DNA of 64,000 bases from positions 1,364,001 through 1,428,000 of the forward strand of contig NW_020825343.1 in NCBI RefSeq assembly GCF_003286085.1, written 5' to 3'. The notes beneath the pieces were generated by a model. That model was given only the letters and a program-made list of their open reading frames with translations. It was not told the origin of the DNA and made no database searches. The stretch is from Drosophila persimilis. Lineage: Eukaryota; Arthropoda; Insecta; Diptera; Drosophilidae. The position numbers were made by a program, and so were the translations under genes. Shown here piece after piece: positions 58,086 through 64,000 of the stretch (position 1 is its first letter; the number at the start of each line of letters is the position of its first letter).

Positions 58086-60036
58086 GTGTGGGAGGTGTGT
58101 GTAAAACAAGATTATTTACAAAATGCACAACAAACCACAGAATCTTAAACACAGCCCCCGGGGGCGGAATGGGTCCGGGATGGAAAGAAAACAATTTTCA
58201 CACAATTTTCTGGAGCCACACAACGGAAAGGCTAACAACAAACAATCAAACGACCAAACAGCAAAGATACAGGACTCAGGGACGAGGGTGGGGTGGGGTC
58301 GAGGAGGCCAGAAAGTTGGCAGCCAAACAAAAGTAGGGATGATGATGGGCCACGGGGGCATGCGGCTGGGGCTGGGGCAGGGGCAGACAAGTCTGAGCTG
58401 CCAAAAGGTATTCCCCAAGAATGTCGACAATAAGGAGCCAGAGGATGGGAAGGCACTGATTTGTCTCCTCATTCTCTCTGGCTGTTTGTGTGTGCCACAA
58501 AACACTTCCTGCCACACACACACACACAGACAGCTCCTTCTCCTCATTTACAGAACAGACTGTTGCTGCCGCTGCTGCTGCTGCTCCTTGCTTTCATTCA
58601 CAAAACACAGCTTCGTTTCTCATTCGCACTGGCAGGGCAGCACACAGAGCTCCTTCTCCCAGTCGCACACACATTCTGCTTGGGTGGAAATGGAGACGTT
58701 ATCGTCCTCATCATTTGGCATCGTCTTGGAGCAGGAAACGGCAGCAACAGAAGCAGCAGCAGCAGCCAGACGACGGCCTTGACACACAATTGTGGTCAAA
58801 AACAGGAGCAGGCACCCAGGCACCCAGGCATCCAGGGATCCAGGGATTTGAGGGTCGAGAGCAGGGATAAATGCTCATTCAAGTGTCCAGTCTGAAAAAT
58901 GGCCTCCCCCTACTCCTGCCACAGCTTGGGGCATTCAAGGAAGCTGCACAAGTCCCACACAGAGCGAGAGCGAGAGAGAGAGAGAGAGAGTCGACGAGGC
59001 GAAGAGAAGGTCTCGTCGGTTAATTGTGTGTTGCCACCAGTACTTGGGTCCTTGGCTTTCGAATGGGGAGGAGTCCCGAGTCCTTGCTCGTTTCGACTGG
59101 GAAATGGAAGCAGTCCTTGGCCTTCGACTGGGGAATGGTTGGAGGCGGAGTCCTTGGTTCTTATGGGGATTCCTGCATCTCCTGGCTGCTGCTGCATGTT
59201 TGCTGCACTTCTGGCTGACATTTGCCGGAGCCCCAGCCCCAGCCACAGCCGCAGCCACAGAGTCGTGCCACCAAGTGCCTGGCCAGCCACTTGTTGCTCA
59301 AGTGAAATGTGCGACTTGATTGGCCAAAAGTATAATTGAAGGGATGCCAGGGCGCCTTAAAGATTACCAGCAGACGAGCCAGCGTGCAGCTTAAATGCAA
59401 ATTGAAAACCGAATGGAAAATCGGTGAAAAAAAATGAAGAAAGGAAAGCTAACGAAATAACGAAAATCGCTTAATAAATTGGCGAACAACAAAATGGAAA
59501 TTGAAAATAATGAAAATGCATAAAAAACTCACACAGAGAGAGAGAGAGAGAGAGAGCGCGCAGAGGGGCAGAGGAGGAAGCACTTGGAGCTTAAATCGGA
59601 GGAAGGAAGGGGCAAGTCCGGCAAGGTGTTCCTCTGTAGATGATATATGATGGAACCGCAGCAGCAGGAGCAGCAGCAGCAGGAAATAATTCCCAATCCC
59701 CAGGCAAATGCTGGGGGTAGGATGGGGCACATGCAAATATTGAAACGGGTGGAAACCAGAGGAGGATTCTGAACGGGCCGGGGATGGGGGCAAAAGAAAT
59801 CTAAACAACAGCAGCAGCAGTCTGTATTTTTGGCCACAGCCACTAACAATAAATGATGATGGCCAAAAATCCAACTTGCACGAAGGCAGAGATGTGGGGG
59901 GGGGGCCCTTCTCCCCCTCTCCCCTCCTGGAAAACTCCGCTGATTAAACGCGAGTGCCACGAATGCGTCGCGAGGTGACGACGACGGCGACTACGACATG
60001 GACATGGACATGGACATGGGTCTGGGTCTGGGAGCA

Positions 60037-60081
60037 GGACTCGGAGTCGGAGTTGGAGTCGGAGTTGGAGTCGGAGTTGGA
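60037..60081 (+). repeat. GAGTCG/GAGTTG hexamer array
   Basis: Alternating ggagtc and ggagtt hexamers, about seven units, in non-coding DNA. Confidence 0.85.
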
Positions 60082-60937
60082 GTACTACGTGTCCAGACAG
60101 GCACTGACTGCAGTCGAAGCGCAGATCCGCAGACAAACGACGACTAGAAAGGGATTCCGCTGGAGCTGGAGTCGGAGCAACTCCTTCTCCTGTTTGCCGA
60201 TGACGTCGCCTGATGGCTCCCCCCCCACCCCCCCCACCCGACCAAGTCCGCAATCGACTCCGGAGTTCGAGTCTGTGGCAACATTTTTCGGAACACAAAG
60301 GACCAGAAAACTGCAGATTGCAAAAAATCAACTACGATTTGGCCAGAGGTCTGCCACATATTTGTTGGGGGCTATATGCTTCGGGGATATACTACATATG
60401 GCCACACGCCACTGCCACTCCCCCACTCCCCCATTCGCCCACCGCCTCTTTGGTTTTTTGTTAGGCAAACATTTCCGTTTGGATTTTCTTTATTTTTTGT
60501 TTTTGTTGTTGTTGTTGTTTTTCTCTAATTTATTTCTAGATTTTATTTGTTTCGCTCTCTCCGAAAAACACTCCACTCCGCATGCAAATGATGTTGAATG
60601 CGATAAGTGTTTTGAAGGGGTTGCTGCTGCTGCTGCGGCGCTCCTGCCCCTGCCCCACACCTGTGTCCATCCCCCCCCCCTATGGAAAATGGGGAAAAAA
60701 CTGCAGACACCAGGAGGTGGGGGGGGATGGAGGTGGTTGAGAATCGCGGAATTTGAAATATGAACTTGAGGGACGACGCGTATTGTCTGCTGCCCCCTGA
60801 TTATGTCTGGGCAGCATCTAATTCCTCCCTCTTTCTGGGGGAGGCCAGCATCCAGCCGCCCCCCCCATTGCGCCTCGCTAGCGTCCAGCGTTTGCTGCAA
60901 GTTGATTTATTAAGATGTTTTTATTAGGACAATAGAG

Positions 60938-60982
60938 GACACTGGGGGACACTGGAGGACACTGGGGGACACTGGGGGACAA
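60938..60982 (+). repeat. 10-bp minisatellite (ggacactggg)
   Basis: Four full units and one partial of ggacactggg/ggacactgga. Confidence 0.9.
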
Positions 60983-62071
60983 GCCCTAATTGCTGGCTGA
61001 AGCCACAGCAATGCCATCAATTAGGAGGGAGATCACCGTGTGGCTCCCCGAAAGCACTTAAGGTTGCAAGAGGCACGAGGCTTCAAAGGAAGGTAGTTTC
61101 TAGGAAGATTCAGAGGTGTCGCCAGCTACCACACGAGGTTTCTGGCAAGGTATCGCAGCTTTCAGAAGAGCATGAGAGCAGGTTCTAGGGGGGGCTTTGG
61201 TGGATGTATCGGAACCACGGCAGGTACCTGCCAGGAGGATTCAGTGATTCCATCGCCGTGTAGCTCTTTTATATTTCATGCAGTACAAAATCAAGCATAC
61301 GCCGTGCCCCATGCCCCACACAACCCCCCAAACCCTGGTCGATGCATCATCGCGAGCGACATTGGCAGGCGGCAGGCCAGCGCAGTGCATTACCATAAGC
61401 ACTCCTGCCCCGTTGTGTCCTTTGTGACATGACCCCTGCAAACCACTCTTCCCCCCTCCCGCACCTCCCGCCAGGGTTTTCCTCTATCTTTGGCTGCTTT
61501 TCCCCCGCCCATTTTCCTTGTTGCTGGCACATAAACCAAATATGTATGTAATTTTTTGCAATTTTCTAACAAAATTTCGCATTTTTTTCGTGTTGGTATT
61601 TTATTTTGCATGGCTCGTTGGCCCGGCCCGGACAGGACCGTACAGGACAGGACAGGACAGGACAGGCGGGCCAAGGCTTTTGGCTCTGTCAATCCTGTCC
61701 TGCAACGTCGTGGTCCTCGCCAAGGACATGGCCAGTGGAATGGGGGAATGGAGGGGGAGGAGGCGGGCAGCCAGCCACTTGGCAGCCGGATCACGTTGTG
61801 AATATTTTCAATGTCCTGAGCGGCGATGTGTGGCAGGGATATAATAATTTCATGTGACATGCAGCGGACGTCGGAGCTGGAGCGATGAGGCGAGGCCATG
61901 CCTCCTTCCTCCCTGCCACCTTCAACCTAGAGCATCCTTTTCTCTCCAGCATTCGGGTTTTCTTTTTCTGGCTGCTTTGATATATAATTTTGCATTTTTT
62001 AATGCCTCACTTGCCCCAAGCGATGTGGCAAATGGCAAAGGCAGAGCTCAGAGAGCTCTGGTCATGTGAGT

Positions 62072-62098
62072 GTGTCTGTGTGTGTGTGTGTGTGTGTG
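62072..62098. repeat. (GT)n microsatellite
   Basis: GT dinucleotide run of about twelve units, with one interruption at its start. Confidence 0.85.
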
Positions 62099-62823
62099 TC
62101 CTGTGTGTCCTGCACTTTTGGGGCAGCGCATAATCTCATTTATTTGCTGGCAAAACGCTTTTTAAAATCAAATTTCCGCTAAAACATTTTTCTATTTGGA
62201 CATTTCGTTGGCATTTCTCGTCCTGTCACACAAATGGGAATATTTCCATCGTCCTTCCATCTTTTGTGCTTGTCTCCCGGGGGGCAAGGGGGAATGGGAC
62301 GCAGGACATCCGGCCCTGCCTGCTGTTCAATCACATCTTTAAGAGATATTTGCGCCAAAGGATTCACTGTGGTGTTTGCTTTCTTCGTAAATAATACTTT
62401 TATCCGATTCGCAGATTGATTGATTCCTGGCCATGCGTGGAGGGAGACGGACAAACGCATGTCCATCATAATTAATGGCCAAAGACCCTGCCCCCAAGAA
62501 GGGGGTACACCTAATCCTTCGGCTCCTGCTGCTCCTTCTGCCCCTTCTGCCCCTGCTGCCCCTGCTGCCCCTTCTGCCCCTGCTGCCCCTGCTCCTATTT
62601 CTTGCTGATTTCGTGTTGAATCTCTCTCCACGGCGTTGGCTCCGCCTCCCAGTGCCAGCCGTTGGTGCGTCCGGCGCGTTATATACCGAAAAAACCCCCA
62701 AACGATAAGGCGAAGGAGAAGGCAAAAACAGCAATGGGGAAACAGCTAGCAGCTAAAAGAGGAGGCTCCAGGAGGAGGCAGAAAGAAGGCAGCAGAGACC
62801 AAGAGGCAGTAGGCGCCAAAAGA

Positions 62824-62871
<48 letters not shown>

Positions 62872-62880
62872 GACGACGAC
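62824..62880 (+). repeat. (GAC)n trinucleotide array
   Basis: Nineteen GAC-type triplets with two variants. In one frame it would code for poly-Asp, but the surrounding frame has no other sign of being a gene. Confidence 0.9.
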
Positions 62881-64000
62881 TGAGTGCCGAGTAAATGAAA
62901 ATGAATGGCAGGCCGCCTAAAAGTAGGCAACGCACTGCCACTATATGCACATAGTGCCCGGCATGGAGGGGGGCAAACGATGCGGCAATCGAACCAGGGA
63001 AGCGGGGGGGCTCAGCGGGGGAATCAGGAGACAGAAAGAGAAGCAAGAGTCAGGCGCCATGAGGCAAAGAAAACCCCACGCGGCGCATGTGGCATGTTCG
63101 AGGCGTCCTCTCTGCCACTCTGCCACACCGCCCCCCTGATGCACATTCAGCGATGTATAAATCAATCAAATGGCGGAGATTCGTGGCTCTGGACATTCGC
63201 TTAACTTATTTGCGTTAAATTATTTTCCAAGCATAGGAGACACCGATAACCAGGCGACACGAGGGAGATCCCCACCCCCCGCCCCCCGCCTGAAGGAACC
63301 CTGCCCTGGAATGCAAACAAGCAAAACGCTCAGGCACTTTAGTCAATTTAATTTCCTAATTAGCTGCGGCAACAGTCGTCGTCATTGGGCCAATGTCCCT
63401 GGACCTTCGCCTGCTTTCAGCTCCTTCCTGCCGTCGTTGTCCACCTTGTCATTAATGTGCGTTTGCCCGAAAGCACAGAGAGAGAGAGAGAGAGAGGGTC
63501 CTGCTCCTGCTCTTCTCTCCGCCTTCTGTCTTCTGTCGCCGTCGCCGTCGCCGTGTGTTGGTAATTAGCAGCAGCACACGTTGGGTCCTTTAACACCCAG
63601 CCAGTGGGGCAGCCAGCCCGTGCTAGGGCACTGATGATCCTTGGACGGGGCATGCAAATTAAGTCAAAACAATTGTGCACACACCTCCAGGGGAAAGACA
63701 CTCCACACACACGGATGATGGAAGGGACGGCACACCGAAGGGAATCCATTTTTTATACATTATAAATACATATATTTATATGTGCACTGGAAGAAAAATC
63801 TGATGCATTTCGAGAGGGTAATCGATTGGTTCTCCACATTATCCACACTATGAAAAATATTGAAATGTTTGTGGTAGGATAGCCCGGCGTCTCTAGCTTA
63901 GATTAATAATCCATGAGTGTACGGCCACTCTAGAGAAAATACCGAAGATACGGCCACATAGAAAGTATGTAGATTGACGCTCGATTATTCCAAATGTCGT

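Larger units (their letters stand above)
57506..64000. other. Gene-free, simple-repeat-rich region to the right edge
   Basis: About 6.5 kb of GC-varied DNA without supported coding sequence or tRNA. Open frames here are repeat-driven. Notable contents: GA runs (57859-57884, 58970-58990, 59535-59555, 63477-63497), a GGGGC array (58058-58085), GAGTCG/GAGTTG units (60037-60081), a 10-bp minisatellite (60938-60982), GGACA units (61640-61663), a GT run (62072-62098), TGCCCC units (62525-62592) and a GAC run (62824-62880). It could be intron or flank of a gene beyond the window. Confidence 0.5.

Noticed and set aside
59954-60763. 269-codon + strand frame rich in Trp-Thr and Glu-Ser-Glu repeats
   Set aside because: The composition is dictated by hexamer arrays; no start context, splice structure or ordered segment.
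62179-62631. 150-codon minus-strand frame with Gly-Ala repeats
   Set aside because: A reading of the TGCCCC array; the rest has no protein-like character.
62662-62883. Poly-Asp frame over the GAC run
   Set aside because: Short, repeat-driven, and without support on either side.
1-64000. CRISPR array, LTR element, Polinton or other virus-derived element
   Set aside because: No spaced direct repeats of that type, no long terminal repeats, and no capsid, envelope, integrase or protein-primed polymerase reading was seen.

Overview
The window is nuclear DNA of a Drosophila fly. Introns are short (about 57-75 nt) with GT-AG ends, simple repeats are dense, tRNA-Leu genes are dispersed, one degraded jockey-type LINE is present, and the recognisable genes are fly Henna (phenylalanine hydroxylase) and APP-like interacting protein 1. 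The abundance of GA/CT tracts and interspersed 'tatacccgatactcag'-type repeats fits an obscura-group species, but that is a guess. No bacterial, viral or LTR-element gene was seen.

Layout. From 1 to about 27 kb lies the 5' part of a large minus-strand gene that runs off the left edge. It has two alternative first coding exons (26783-25989 and 23770-23396) and a shared next exon (4090-3794), all ending in phase 0. Nested on the opposite strand in its long intron is a complete eight-exon gene (5339-9104) for a KIAA0319-type, PKD-repeat, single-pass membrane protein. At 28.8-29.7 kb is a small unrecognised gene of 286 residues. It is followed by seven identical tRNA-Leu(CAG) genes spread over 29.9-39.8 kb, four of which form two copies of a duplicated tRNA-spacer-tRNA block. 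A THAP-domain gene (41.9-44.6 kb) comes next, then a repeat-rich island (44.6-47.2 kb).

The right half carries Aplip1/JIP1 (minus, 49119-47260), a remnant LINE (about 49.9-50.7 kb), Henna (52958-55086, with a clear TATA box), and a small minus-strand gene of 165 residues (55931-55375) whose 3' end overlaps that of Henna. From 56 to 64 kb I see no supported gene, only simple repeats, G-rich arrays and an unusual 83-bp degenerate tandem array at 57.0-57.5 kb.

The genes do not form an operon-like unit. Aplip1 links JNK signalling to kinesin transport, Henna hydroxylates phenylalanine (and peripheral tryptophan), the KIAA0319-like protein is a cell-surface receptor, and the THAP protein is a probable DNA-binding regulator. 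All exon boundaries are my own reading of splice sites and frames and have not been tested against transcripts.
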